A stretch of DNA of 64,000 nt. It comes from Xanthocytophaga flava. Lineage in GTDB: Bacteria; Bacteroidota; Bacteroidia; Cytophagales; 172606-1. A program made the position numbers and the translations under genes. The stretch covers positions 248,001 through 312,000 of the forward strand of contig JASJOS010000002.1 of the NCBI GenBank assembly GCA_030068525.1, given 5' to 3'. Below are positions 18,299 through 27,616 of this stretch, piece by piece; within the stretch, counting starts at the first letter, position 1, and every line of letters begins with the position of its first letter. Below the pieces are notes generated by a model that saw only the letters and a program-made list of their open reading frames with translations, was not told the DNA's origin and made no database searches.

Positions 18299-18334
18299 GG
18301 ATCACACTATTTATTCAGATAAATAGTGTGATCC
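18299..18334. terminator. Perfect bidirectional hairpin
   Basis: A perfect 15-bp stem, ggatcacactattta at 18299-18313 and taaatagtgtgatcc at 18320-18334, with a 6-nt loop. It lies between the small lipoprotein gene and the convergent regulator ending at 18340. Confidence 0.85.
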
Positions 18335-18339
18335 TGTGC

Positions 18340-19116
18340 TCACCAACCTCCGTCAAGCCCTTCTTGCAAAGCTTGTTTGTATTTTTCTGTATCAAAGCTG
18401 TAAAAATAAGGGGCTTTGTGGGCTACACCACTTCTGCGTTCTTCCCATCGTTTGAGTATGCCATATCCGGTTATTTTTCGCTGAAAGTTTCTTCTATCTA
18501 GCTTTTTGCCCAGAATAGTTTCATAGAGCTTCTGTAATTCCGGCATGGTGAATTTATCGGGAAGCAGTGTATAGCCAATGGGTTGATAATTCAAATGTAG
18601 TCGCAGGGTTTCGAGTGCTTTGTCTAAAATCAGGTTATGATCCAGCATTAACGATTTGATCTCCTGTAAATCCCACCAGGTACAGTCATCGGATATTGCA
18701 TCAGCAGTAGGTTTTACCTGAGAAAATTCTACGAGTGCATAAAATCCTATACTTATAAACCGTTGAGCAAACCAATTATCCTCTGTCACTTCAATGCCTG
18801 TTTTCCTTGCTGACTCAATTAAGTCTTTGTTATTTGACCTATCAGGATCACTGAATACATGAAATTGTTGTAAGAAGATATTGTCTAGTCCAGTTCTTTC
18901 TTTTAGAACGCGATTTGCTGCTAGTTCTACGGATTCTTCTTTACGCACAAATCCACCCGGTAAACCCCACTTATCTCTGTCTTTCATTTTCAGAAGCAAT
19001 ACTTTGAGCTGGTTTTCATGAAATCCAAATACAACACAGTCGAGAGAAATATGGCTTAAATAGTAGGTTGCTCCTGTTTCTAACAAATTCATCAGAGATT
19101 GTTTTTGTTCACTCAT
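18340..19116 (-). CDS. NrtR-type Nudix-fold transcriptional regulator (paralogue)
   Basis: 258 aa from the ATG at 19116; a TTG at 19131 would add five. Domain order is as in the regulator at 1128: Nudix fold with GLPGGFVRKEESVELAANR, VLKERTGL, then a winged helix with KFTMPELQKLYETILGKKLD, RRNFQRKI and GVAHKAPYFYSF. As in the paralogue, box glutamates are replaced (Val and Arg), so it should sense rather than hydrolyse. It is divergent from the esterase operon at 19343, which it probably controls with itself. The 258-aa length includes a short C-terminal extension (KYKQALQEGLDGGW). Confidence 0.9.
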   Translation of the reverse strand: MSEQKQSLMNLLETGATYYLSHISLDCVVFGFHENQLKVLLLKMKDRDKWGLPGGFVRKEESVELAANRVLKERTGLDNIFLQQFHVFSDPDRSNNKDLIESARKTGIEVTEDNWFAQRFISIGFYALVEFSQVKPTADAISDDCTWWDLQEIKSLMLDHNLILDKALETLRLHLNYQPIGYTLLPDKFTMPELQKLYETILGKKLDRRNFQRKITGYGILKRWEERRSGVAHKAPYFYSFDTEKYKQALQEGLDGGW

Positions 19117-19186
19117 AGCATTGGGAATCAATATGCAAAGAAAATAAATTCTTTTGGTATTTGTTTTTCATATGAAAAAACCTGTC

Positions 19187-19212
19187 ATTGCGTTGTTATA
19201 ACATAATGCAAG
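19187..19212. promoter_or_regulatory. Palindrome in second esterase/regulator promoter region
   Basis: The 10-bp palindrome tgttataaca (19194-19203) lies between ttgc at 19188-19191 and gcaa at 19208-19211. The attgcg core at 19187-19192 also occurs in the inverted repeat of the first module (1055-1060). It is a candidate operator for the divergent regulator. Confidence 0.35.
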
Positions 19213-19342
19213 ATAATATAAAAAAAGTACCAGTGTTAGTTTCGTCATTGATCTTGCAAATAGGCTGTTAACGCTTATAAATTAGCATAGAATTTCATAA
19301 CAATGAACAGGTAGAATCGACTAATAAACAAATGCCTTCTCT

Positions 19343-20896
19343 ATGATAATCTGTACAAAACACCTGCTATATCTCTTCATATTTGTGAGTTTGGTTACAC
19401 ATGGACAAACATCTAAACTAGAAATTGTTACACTAAGAGATGGGAAGATTTCAGGAGCAAAGAACCAAAAGGGCAATATACATATCTTTAAGGGTATTCC
19501 TTTTGCTGCACCTCCAGTAGGAAATTTACGATGGAAAGAGCCGCAGCCTGTTACACCTTGGAAAGGAGTCCGTAAGTGTGATACTTTTTCTGCTAGTGCT
19601 ATGCAGACCAAACCTGTTCCTTTTATGATGTATACACAGGAGTTTCTGGCACCCGCTGAACCTTTGAATGAAGATTGCCTGTATCTGAATGTGTGGACTC
19701 CCGCTAAATCCGGAAATGAAAAGTTGCCAGTAATAGTATGGATTCATGGAGGTGCATTTGTAAGTGGTTCCGGCTCTGTTCCTATTTATGATGGTGAAGA
19801 GATAGCTGGAAAAGGAGTTGTATTTGTTACCATAAATTATCGTTTGGGTGTATTAGGCTTTTTGGCTCATCCCGAACTTACCAAAGAATCTGCTCATCAG
19901 GTATCCGGAAACTACGGTTTGTTAGATCAGATTGCTGCTCTTCGATGGGTAAAAGAAAATATAGCTGTATTTGGGGGCAATCCCAATCTGGTTACTATAG
20001 CTGGACAATCTGCCGGAGCATTTAGTGTTAACGCTTTGATGGCTTCTCCTTTGGCTAAAGGGTTATTTCATCGGGTAATTGCTGAGAGTGGAGGGATGTT
20101 TAATGGGAATACGGCTGGGCAAAAGTTGGAGGACGGAGAGAAAAATGGACTAGAGTTGGCACAAAAGATGGGGACTGCTTCCATGGCAGAACTACGTGCC
20201 AGGTCAGCAGAAGAACTGATCAAAGCAGGAGGAATGTTTCGGCCTGTTATTGATAACTACGTATTGCCTGCTATATATACAACATTTGCTACAGGTAAAC
20301 AAAATGATGTACCAGTATTAACAGGCTGGAATGCCGGCGATGGATTTGCTTCCCCTAATCCATTAAGTGCTACAGTTTATAGAGAAGATGCAGAAAAGAA
20401 ATACGGTAGTAAAACAGCTGATTTTTTGAAAGCCTATCCGGGGAATACAGATGAAGAAGCCAAACAATCTCAGTTTGCACTTGCACGGGATCAAATATTT
20501 GGCTGGCAAAACTACACCTGGGCTAGTCTACAATCCAAGTCAGGTAAAAATAAAACCTTTCTTTATTATTTCAGTCAGGTCCCTCCTGATAAGCCTGATG
20601 GTATATCCTATGGTGCTTTTCATTCTGCTGAAATTTCGTATGCCCTACATACTCTTCATAAATGGGATCGTCCATGGAGAGAATCAGACCGAAAGTTGGA
20701 AGATGTAATGTCCTCTTATTGGGTAAACTTCGCTGCAACAGGTGATCCAAACGGAAAAGGGTTACCTGTCTGGCCTACCTTTACTACTAATTCCAAACAA
20801 GTAATGGAGCTGTCTGACACATGCAAAGTGCGTGAATTGCCTTCCCGTACTCAGTTTGAGTTCTGGGATATGTACCAGACTTCCTTACAGAGATAA
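19343..20896 (+). CDS. Type B carboxylesterase, exported
   Basis: 517 aa, complete. A signal peptide covers about residues 1-22. Family blocks are IFKGIPFAAPPVGNLRWKEP, NEDCLYLNVWTPAKSGNEKLPV, WIHGGAFVSGSG (oxyanion hole), NYRLGVLGF and nucleophile Ser223 in GQSAGAF. The usual Glu of GESAG is Gln here, unlike the esterase at 1-945. The catalytic His is probably in GAFHSAEISY. The close match of the first 120 residues to the other esterase supports duplication of the whole esterase/regulator unit. It probably forms an operon with the esterase 55 bp downstream. Confidence 0.94.
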   Translation: MIICTKHLLYLFIFVSLVTHGQTSKLEIVTLRDGKISGAKNQKGNIHIFKGIPFAAPPVGNLRWKEPQPVTPWKGVRKCDTFSASAMQTKPVPFMMYTQEFLAPAEPLNEDCLYLNVWTPAKSGNEKLPVIVWIHGGAFVSGSGSVPIYDGEEIAGKGVVFVTINYRLGVLGFLAHPELTKESAHQVSGNYGLLDQIAALRWVKENIAVFGGNPNLVTIAGQSAGAFSVNALMASPLAKGLFHRVIAESGGMFNGNTAGQKLEDGEKNGLELAQKMGTASMAELRARSAEELIKAGGMFRPVIDNYVLPAIYTTFATGKQNDVPVLTGWNAGDGFASPNPLSATVYREDAEKKYGSKTADFLKAYPGNTDEEAKQSQFALARDQIFGWQNYTWASLQSKSGKNKTFLYYFSQVPPDKPDGISYGAFHSAEISYALHTLHKWDRPWRESDRKLEDVMSSYWVNFAATGDPNGKGLPVWPTFTTNSKQVMELSDTCKVRELPSRTQFEFWDMYQTSLQR

Positions 20897-20951
20897 AATA
20901 GCTTAATCACGAGACATTTATAGACTTAATTCTTTATTCATAAATAAGTAT

Positions 20952-22628
20952 ATGACTTCTAGCCGTACGCTTTCTCTTATTATCCTTAGCTTGTTAATCA
21001 TACGAGGTACATATGCACAAACACTACCGTCTGGCCCTCAGGTGTTAACATTCTTCTCTAATGCGGATGACACAGAACAACCTTATGGATTGTATCTGCC
21101 TAAGAATTACAATCCGCAAAAGAAATATCCTTTGGTAGTGATGCTACATGGCGCCGGATCGAATCACCGTCTTGAGTTACGTAGAGTATTTGGAAAAAGT
21201 AATGCGCCTGGTGAGACAGATGTAGAAGCAAGCCTTTCTTTTCCGGAATGGAAAGATGTTGAGTATATTGTAGTATCACCTTACGCAAGAGGTACTGCAG
21301 GATATCAGGGCATTCCTGAAAATGATGTGTATGATGTTCTGGCAGATGCAAAGAAAAGATTCAGCATTGATGAAGACCGTGTTTATCTTACAGGTTTGTC
21401 TATGGGAGGAGGAGGAACACTTTGGATAGGACTTAGTCGTCCGGATATCTGGGCTGCGATTGCTCCGGTTTGTCCTGCACCACCCAAAGGAACGCAAGAT
21501 TTAGCTATGAATGCGCTGAACTTTCCAGTCCATTTCTTTCATGGAGATGCTGATCCGGTAGTGCCAGTAGCAGGAACTCGTGACTGGGTAAAAAAGTTAA
21601 CTGAACTGGGTACAAAAGTGGAATACAAAGAGTTTCCGGGTGTCCAACACGATAGTTGGGTTGGAGCATATAAGGATGAGTTTATTTTTGGCTGGTTTGA
21701 TCAGTTTAAACGCAATCGTTTTCCAGACCAGGTTCGTTTTGCTACCAGACAGTATAAATACAATCGTGCGTATTGGGTGCGACTGGATCAGTTTACTCCG
21801 GGAACACTGGCAAGTATTGACACTAAGTTTACTGCTGTAAATGAATTGACTATTAAAACATCTGCATTGGATGCTTTCACTCTTACATTGGCAGGTCATC
21901 CTAAATTTGTAAAAGCTGGCAAGCCATTAGCGATCACTATTAATGACAAAAAAATAAAAGTACCTGCCTTATCATCAGAGTCTATTTCTTTACAATTACA
22001 AGGGGGGAAATGGAGTGTTGTGCCTACACCTGTGGCAAGTGCAAAGAAGCAAGGTGAAGAAGGTCCGTTGAGTGAAGCTTTTGCTGCCCGACATATCTAT
22101 ATATATGGTACTGGTGGAAATCCCACACCTGAAGAATTGAAAGCACGACAAGATATTGCTTTACAGGCGGCAAACTGGTCTACCTATCGGGGTGAATTTT
22201 TAGGAAGAATTATGTTTTTTCCACGTGTCTTATCAGATAAAGAAGTTCGTCCCAGTGATTTGGTAAGTTCTAATCTGATTTTGTTTGGAACGAAGGAAAC
22301 CAATCTGCTGATAGAAAAGTATAGTGATCGTTTACCCTTGCAATTGAATGCAACTGCAACCAAAGATCATGGATTATTTTATGTTTTTCCAGTTGATAAA
22401 CACTATGTGGCTGTTAACTCCGGATTGCCCTGGTGGACTGGACTAAAACCTGAAGGGTATCCGTTTCTTCCTCCTGCTCAACGCATTTTGGGTGATTTCA
22501 AGGATTTTATTTTATTCAAAGACTCTGTACGAAATGTAGTAGCAGAAGGATATTTTGGTACTAACTGGAAACCATTAGCCCCTGAAGCAAAAGCAATATT
22601 TGCTTCAGGAGTAGTCTCATTACGCTAG
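20952..22628 (+). CDS. Exported alpha/beta-hydrolase (PHB depolymerase/feruloyl-esterase-like)
   Basis: 558 aa with a signal peptide (about 1-22). The hydrolase domain occupies about 40-260: VVMLHGAGSNHR, nucleophile Ser150 in GLSMGGGGTLW, acid in HGDADPVVPV, and His in GVQHDSWVGAY. This pattern fits the prolyl-oligopeptidase/dienelactone-hydrolase-like esterases with a C-terminal add-on. The remaining 300 residues start with a beta-rich part and continue with a domain (about 380-550) found with such enzymes but of unclear role. It is second in the operon after the carboxylesterase, suggesting joint use of an ester-bearing substrate. Confidence 0.85.
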   Translation: MTSSRTLSLIILSLLIIRGTYAQTLPSGPQVLTFFSNADDTEQPYGLYLPKNYNPQKKYPLVVMLHGAGSNHRLELRRVFGKSNAPGETDVEASLSFPEWKDVEYIVVSPYARGTAGYQGIPENDVYDVLADAKKRFSIDEDRVYLTGLSMGGGGTLWIGLSRPDIWAAIAPVCPAPPKGTQDLAMNALNFPVHFFHGDADPVVPVAGTRDWVKKLTELGTKVEYKEFPGVQHDSWVGAYKDEFIFGWFDQFKRNRFPDQVRFATRQYKYNRAYWVRLDQFTPGTLASIDTKFTAVNELTIKTSALDAFTLTLAGHPKFVKAGKPLAITINDKKIKVPALSSESISLQLQGGKWSVVPTPVASAKKQGEEGPLSEAFAARHIYIYGTGGNPTPEELKARQDIALQAANWSTYRGEFLGRIMFFPRVLSDKEVRPSDLVSSNLILFGTKETNLLIEKYSDRLPLQLNATATKDHGLFYVFPVDKHYVAVNSGLPWWTGLKPEGYPFLPPAQRILGDFKDFILFKDSVRNVVAEGYFGTNWKPLAPEAKAIFASGVVSLR

Positions 22629-22685
22629 AAACCTAACGAAGTGAAAAATATGCTTTGTGTATTGAGTTGGAATGAGTAATGAATC

Positions 22686-22710
22686 AAGAGGTGGATACTA
22701 TCCACCTCTT
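22686..22710 (+). terminator. Terminator of the esterase operon
   Basis: The stem is aagaggtgga paired with tccacctctt, with a short loop and T-rich sequence after it (ttcatttt). It lies 58 bp past the esterase stop. Confidence 0.75.
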
Positions 22711-22755
22711 TTCATTTTGGATGCATTATAATCATTGAGAAGGATGAATAAATTG

Positions 22756-23709
22756 CTATACACTGACTACAATCTTACCCTGAGTTTTTCCTGTAGAGAT
22801 TTGCTGATGAGCTTTGGGGAGTTCCTGAAACGCATAATTGTGTGAAATGTGTGATTTCAATGCCGCTGATGCAAGTAGAGTGGCTATCTGTTGCATATCA
22901 TCTCCGTTTGATACAACTCCCAATCGATGAGTAAATACTTCTTTTGCTTTGGCCTTGTCTGCAATAGTCCCTTCAAAAAAAGTAAGAAGCGTAATCACTC
23001 TGCCTCCCTTTTTAACTGTGTCCAGCGATCGTAGTACATGATCTCCGTAGATAGAGTCAATAACTACGTCTGCATCCTGTACCCGATCTTCAAACTTTTC
23101 CTGTGTGTAGTCAATAAACTCGTCTGCTCCCAAACTTAGTACAAATTCTTTGTTGGAAGTAGAGGCAGTTCCGATTACATAGGCTCCAAAGTGTTTGGCA
23201 ATCTGAACAGCATAATGTCCCACTCCACCAGCTGCAGCATGGATCAATACTTTATCACCTTTTTTTATCTTTGCATAAGTCATCAGTGCTTGCCAGGCGG
23301 TTAATGCTGCCAATGTAGCAGCTGCCGCTTCTGCATGGTTGATAGTTTGTGGCTTCAATGCCAGATGGGAGGCTGGTGCCGCCACGTATTCAGCATAGGC
23401 ATTTCCATGTCCTGGAAAGTTTACCATACCAAAAACCTCATCTCCTTTTTTAAATTGAGTGACCTGGTCTCCCGTTGCTACCACAATACCTGATATATCC
23501 CAACCCAGAATAAAGGTATCTTCATCCGGTTTAGGTTGAAGATAGGAAATGAGTGCTTGTTGATGTTGCCTTACAAAGGTATCAACAGGATTGATACTAA
23601 TAGCTTTTACTTGTACTAAAACTTCATCTTTCTTGATAGCTGGAGTTGGGACTTCAGCAAACTGCAATTTTTCAATATCTCCGGTTTCTTTTAATGTGAT
23701 TGCTTTCAT
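22756..23709 (-). CDS. NADPH:quinone oxidoreductase-like MDR protein
   Basis: 317 aa medium-chain dehydrogenase/reductase of the zinc-free quinone oxidoreductase type. An N-terminal GroES-like domain (SINPVDTFVR, GWDISGIVVATGDQV) is followed by a Rossmann domain with VLIHAAAGGVGHYAVQIAKH. No structural zinc Cys cluster is visible. It probably reduces quinones or enones with NADPH. It is divergent from an AraC-family regulator at 23803, with only 93 bp between starts, so that regulator is its likely controller. Confidence 0.92.
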   Translation of the reverse strand: MKAITLKETGDIEKLQFAEVPTPAIKKDEVLVQVKAISINPVDTFVRQHQQALISYLQPKPDEDTFILGWDISGIVVATGDQVTQFKKGDEVFGMVNFPGHGNAYAEYVAAPASHLALKPQTINHAEAAAATLAALTAWQALMTYAKIKKGDKVLIHAAAGGVGHYAVQIAKHFGAYVIGTASTSNKEFVLSLGADEFIDYTQEKFEDRVQDADVVIDSIYGDHVLRSLDTVKKGGRVITLLTFFEGTIADKAKAKEVFTHRLGVVSNGDDMQQIATLLASAALKSHISHNYAFQELPKAHQQISTGKTQGKIVVSV

Positions 23710-23802
23710 GATAGTATAGTTAGATGTTCATGAAGCAAATTTCAGGAAAATAGCAGTGTGGAGTCTTGTAAAAATTCAGGTTAATCTGGTATCTTTATAG
23801 GT

Positions 23803-24666
23803 ATGCAGATACAAAATCTATTTCAGCCATTTGATATTGAGTTTGTGCGGGTGGATGAATGCCCTATCAAAATGCACAAAAACACTTTTTTCGAACTTGC
23901 CTATATTGTAGAAGGAGAAGGTATCTATCATATTGATCAGAATAAATTTAACTATAATGCTGACAATCTGTTTCTTCTGATGCCTTTTGAGGTACAGTTT
24001 ACCAAGGTGAAACGTACTACCACATTTTTGTTCATTCGCTTTAATAATATCTATTTCAGAGCACAAAAACCCAGTGAACAGCATAGTAATCTGAATGGGT
24101 GGATACAGAAACTAGAATATATTTTTCAGAATAATAACTATCAGAAGGGATGTATTATACGAAATGTACCTGACAAACCCCTGGTTCGGTCACTAGTTGC
24201 TGCTATTATACAGGAATATGTAAATCAGGGCACATTGCAGCAAGAGTTGGTACAGCAGTTGGTAAATACACTGATTATAGTGGTAGCCCGCAATATTTCC
24301 ATGCATGTGGCCGATAAGACCCAGGTAAATAATTCAGCTTTGCTGGATATATTACACTACATACACCTGAATATTTACAATTCTGAAAGGTTAAAGGCTG
24401 AAACGATTGCTGCTCATTTTAATATATCTCTCAACTATATAGGCGAATACTTTAAAAAGCATACAGGGCAAAACCTGCAGCAATATATTATCAACTACAA
24501 GCTTTCATTGGTTGAGGTAAGGCTTCTGCATAGTGATATGCGATTAAATGAAATTGCCTATGAGTTTGGATTTACGGATGAAAGCCACCTCACAAAAACT
24601 TTTAAGAAAAACAAAGGAATAACTCCTACCGAATATAGAAAAGGGAGTGTAGCAGTATCTGTATAG
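23803..24666 (+). CDS. AraC-family transcriptional regulator
   Basis: 287 aa. An N-terminal cupin sensor (FFELAYIVEGEGIYHIDQNK, LMPFEVQFTKV) is followed by a C-terminal AraC DNA-binding domain with AETIAAHFNISLNYIGEYFK in the first HTH and LNEIAYEFGFTDESHLTKTF, then KNKGITPTEYRKG, in the second. It is transcribed away from the MDR oxidoreductase and probably regulates it in response to a small molecule. It ends at a terminator shared with the convergent bpX operon. Confidence 0.93.
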   Translation: MQIQNLFQPFDIEFVRVDECPIKMHKNTFFELAYIVEGEGIYHIDQNKFNYNADNLFLLMPFEVQFTKVKRTTTFLFIRFNNIYFRAQKPSEQHSNLNGWIQKLEYIFQNNNYQKGCIIRNVPDKPLVRSLVAAIIQEYVNQGTLQQELVQQLVNTLIIVVARNISMHVADKTQVNNSALLDILHYIHLNIYNSERLKAETIAAHFNISLNYIGEYFKKHTGQNLQQYIINYKLSLVEVRLLHSDMRLNEIAYEFGFTDESHLTKTFKKNKGITPTEYRKGSVAVSV

Positions 24667-24708
24667 CTGCTATTTTTTGACAGTAGATTTGCTTTCTATC
24701 TTTAAAAA

Positions 24709-24768
24709 AAGAGGCTATCCCCAATTCTCTAACGAAGTCAGATACTTCAAGAATTGGAGATGACTCTT
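24709..24768. terminator. Long hairpin ending the bpX operon
   Basis: An imperfect long stem with arms about 24709-24728 and 24748-24768, including ccaattct/agaattgg and an inner gaag/cttc pair. On the minus strand it is followed by seven T residues, a good intrinsic terminator for the operon that ends at 24794. It may also serve the AraC gene. Confidence 0.8.
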
Positions 24769-24793
24769 ATTCAAATATAGCTGGTGGCAAACA

Positions 24794-27616
24794 CTATATA
24801 TCCTCTGCACTAGCTTTGTGTACCTGCATCTCTCCAGCCTTTGTGAGTACCACAAAATGATTGCGTTTTGCTGCTGGCAAGATGGAGACAATAGGCTGCT
24901 TAACCTCAAACGTATGGCAGCATTTAGGATTATCCTGAGTAATGGTATATACCTCTACAATTTGTGAATCTGCTACTATAACAAAGTTATCCGGAATGTA
25001 ACATAGATGCTGAACGTCCTTTCCTCTGGCAAAAAACTCATTGGATTTCTGCATCTTCCACATTGAATGTCGTATCAGTACACAACCTTCTTCTGTACTC
25101 ACAATAAAACGAATGGCAGTGTGATGATTGGTTGCAGTCATTTTACGAATAGGTGAACCTAAATCAATTCGTAAATGTCTGTCAGGAATCAACTGGATCA
25201 GCGACTCACCATCTGCTGTATGATACATCTCCTTTCTGTAAATCATTTCTCTTACCGGTTGAATAAGTGCAAGAGGTTGTTGATCGGTCTGATGGGTATT
25301 GTTGGTAGACAACAAGGTTCCATCTATAGAATATGTACTTAGCACTTCATTGCTATGTACAGTATGCAGTATAACTACCTCTCCGCTTTCATTAAAGGAG
25401 ATCCCATGTATGGCATTGGGTAAAAATGACGGATGTAACACACTAATTTCATCCCGAAAATGCATGGACGTAGAGAGCACCTTTTGTTTCTGAGTAAGAG
25501 TACAATCCGTATGAAGGATAATGTATTTTGAAAATACCGGATCATAAATCAGATTAAAATAGGTTGGAGAACCGGAAATAGTACTCCATACAATGTACTC
25601 GATATCGAATTCTGAACTGATGCGGACGATATAGAGAATGTTTTGTTTAATGCCAAAGGCCAGAAACTGATCCTGATAAGCAATTGCCTGAATCCATAAA
25701 ATATCACTTACCAGTTTGAATGTAGAAACTAAGGTATCCTTCTGAACAGTTGGTGCAGTTGGAATAGGTTTGGGTATAACAGGTTGTGTTCTGATCTGAT
25801 GGATATACCGGTTAGCATCCGGAATCAGTAACTGGTCATTGGGAACAAATGTTTTCAGTTTCTGCAGAGACGTTATATTCCCTGCTGAGGCTTGTTCGCT
25901 GATAATCGTAAACGCAATATTTTTAGAAATGTCAGAGCTGTCCTGATCCTTATACTGAGGATAGGTCTGGGTCAGCACATTTAGTAAACTGTTCCTTTTA
26001 CTGGAAGGTGTCTGCTGATAGATTCCTTCCATGTGTTTGCCCCACTGATCTTTTTCCGTTTTGGCAACCAGATCTGTATACTGGAGCAGACAAGTTTCAG
26101 CCTGAGTAGAATCCTGCCACCCATCCAGTAAGATCTGTTTTGTCCGTTGAGGAGATTCCAGTTTATGAAGCGCAAGTCGGGAGGCATCCAGATAGTCTTT
26201 CTGCTGTAAAGATCGCTCCAGACATTGTTCATACAATGGATCGGCTTTATCTTTTTGTTCCAGAACTGTATACAGATCTCCTGCTTTTTCAAATCTGTTC
26301 ATTTCTACATAGAGATCAATGGCCTCATGAAACAGACCTCCTTCTTCAAGACATTCAGCTGCTGCTGCAGTATTTCTCAAATGATCTTTGTACAGAACAG
26401 CCGCTTCACGGAAGTGTTTACCCTGTTTAAGGGTGTTGGCTGCACTATGGTAATCGCCCAATAAATGAGCATAAATATAGGCTGCCTTTTTAAAGTCTCC
26501 TGCTTCTATTTCTTTATTGGCCGCATTCTGGTATTTTCTACGTAAATCCTGATAGTAGTTATCTACATTCCATCCGTCCACAGGACCACCTCCGCCCAAA
26601 CCAGACAGACTGAAGTTGGTATCTCTGCGGTTAAGGGTGGAGGAAGGAGGGGCTATTCCTCTATTCTGATAGTCTCCATCCAGCGGAATAGCATATTTCA
26701 AAGCTTCTTCCATATTTTCGTCAAACATCCGCAGTAATCGTTGTAATTCGCTTTCTCTTTTTTTCTGGAGATCTTCCAGCTTTTCGGATGCCCAGTTTTG
26801 TATACCTCCTATCAGCTTGCTAATAGAAGCGCCTATACCACCTCCTGATCCACTTGATCCTGATCGTGTTTTGGTTGAAGATGGTTTAGCTGGTTGGTTC
26901 GGATCTGCTTGTGAGAATTTGCGGAATAAACTCAAAATGGCATTTATAATAGCCCAAATAATACCCATAATCACTCCCAGAATACCAATGAGGAGCTTTA
27001 GTAAGAAACTGGTAGTTTGTGAAACAGGGGTTTGAGCTGAAGGTGCCAACTCTTGAATAGGTTTACTTCCTACAGATTCTTGAACAGACTCTTTAAAGGA
27101 CTGCATAAGTTCCTCCAGCTGCATTTGCTGCAGTCCGATTCGTTGCAATCGGGGAGAAGTGGAGATACCAGTATGGGCGAAGCTCCATTCCTTTTCTATG
27201 GGAAAGGAATAGGCTATCAGATCTGTCAGATCAATCTGATCTGTTTTCTCAAAGCCAATGAAGCCAATACCTGGATGAAATACCTGATAATCCCATACCA
27301 GCAGGGAACGGAGTTCTTCTGGTGTGATAGCAGGACTCAAGTCTGATTGAATGGGAATAAACAGTTTCTCTGCTAATACACCATACGGATTTCGGATATA
27401 TGGCAGTTTAGCAGATTGATTGCCTCGGAATACTACAAAAAGTCCCGCAGGATGTACAGATCGTATACTTTCGGGTATGATAAAACATACCAGTTGATCA
27501 GTATCTATCTCCCAATGGTTTATTTCTGTCAGCCATTCTTCCGGAGTGGTTCCACGGACAAACGCTCCACCCAGCGTATGCTGACTATGTTCGTTATAGG
27601 TTAGAGAAAGTATCAT
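24794..27616 (-). CDS. bpX-type beta-propeller protein with TM segment and helical repeats
   Basis: 940 aa, last gene of the MoxR-vWA-bpX operon. From the N-terminus: a globular domain of about 170 residues (LGGAFVRGTTPEEWLTEINH, FHPGIGFIGFEK) resembling the bpX6-type domain; a strong hydrophobic segment at 203-231; a Gly/Ser-rich linker; a charged coiled region (275-305); alpha-helical repeats at about 360-500 (HFREAAVLYKDHL, LFHEAIDLYVEM, RFEKAGDLYTVL) of TPR kind; and a C-terminal region of about 300 residues with WD-like propeller blades. The start overlaps the stop of the upstream vWA gene by 4 bp (ATGA). It is probably the membrane-attached sensor or scaffold of the system; the bpX number is uncertain. 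Confidence 0.72.
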   Translation of the reverse strand: MILSLTYNEHSQHTLGGAFVRGTTPEEWLTEINHWEIDTDQLVCFIIPESIRSVHPAGLFVVFRGNQSAKLPYIRNPYGVLAEKLFIPIQSDLSPAITPEELRSLLVWDYQVFHPGIGFIGFEKTDQIDLTDLIAYSFPIEKEWSFAHTGISTSPRLQRIGLQQMQLEELMQSFKESVQESVGSKPIQELAPSAQTPVSQTTSFLLKLLIGILGVIMGIIWAIINAILSLFRKFSQADPNQPAKPSSTKTRSGSSGSGGGIGASISKLIGGIQNWASEKLEDLQKKRESELQRLLRMFDENMEEALKYAIPLDGDYQNRGIAPPSSTLNRRDTNFSLSGLGGGGPVDGWNVDNYYQDLRRKYQNAANKEIEAGDFKKAAYIYAHLLGDYHSAANTLKQGKHFREAAVLYKDHLRNTAAAAECLEEGGLFHEAIDLYVEMNRFEKAGDLYTVLEQKDKADPLYEQCLERSLQQKDYLDASRLALHKLESPQRTKQILLDGWQDSTQAETCLLQYTDLVAKTEKDQWGKHMEGIYQQTPSSKRNSLLNVLTQTYPQYKDQDSSDISKNIAFTIISEQASAGNITSLQKLKTFVPNDQLLIPDANRYIHQIRTQPVIPKPIPTAPTVQKDTLVSTFKLVSDILWIQAIAYQDQFLAFGIKQNILYIVRISSEFDIEYIVWSTISGSPTYFNLIYDPVFSKYIILHTDCTLTQKQKVLSTSMHFRDEISVLHPSFLPNAIHGISFNESGEVVILHTVHSNEVLSTYSIDGTLLSTNNTHQTDQQPLALIQPVREMIYRKEMYHTADGESLIQLIPDRHLRIDLGSPIRKMTATNHHTAIRFIVSTEEGCVLIRHSMWKMQKSNEFFARGKDVQHLCYIPDNFVIVADSQIVEVYTITQDNPKCCHTFEVKQPIVSILPAAKRNHFVVLTKAGEMQVHKASAEDI

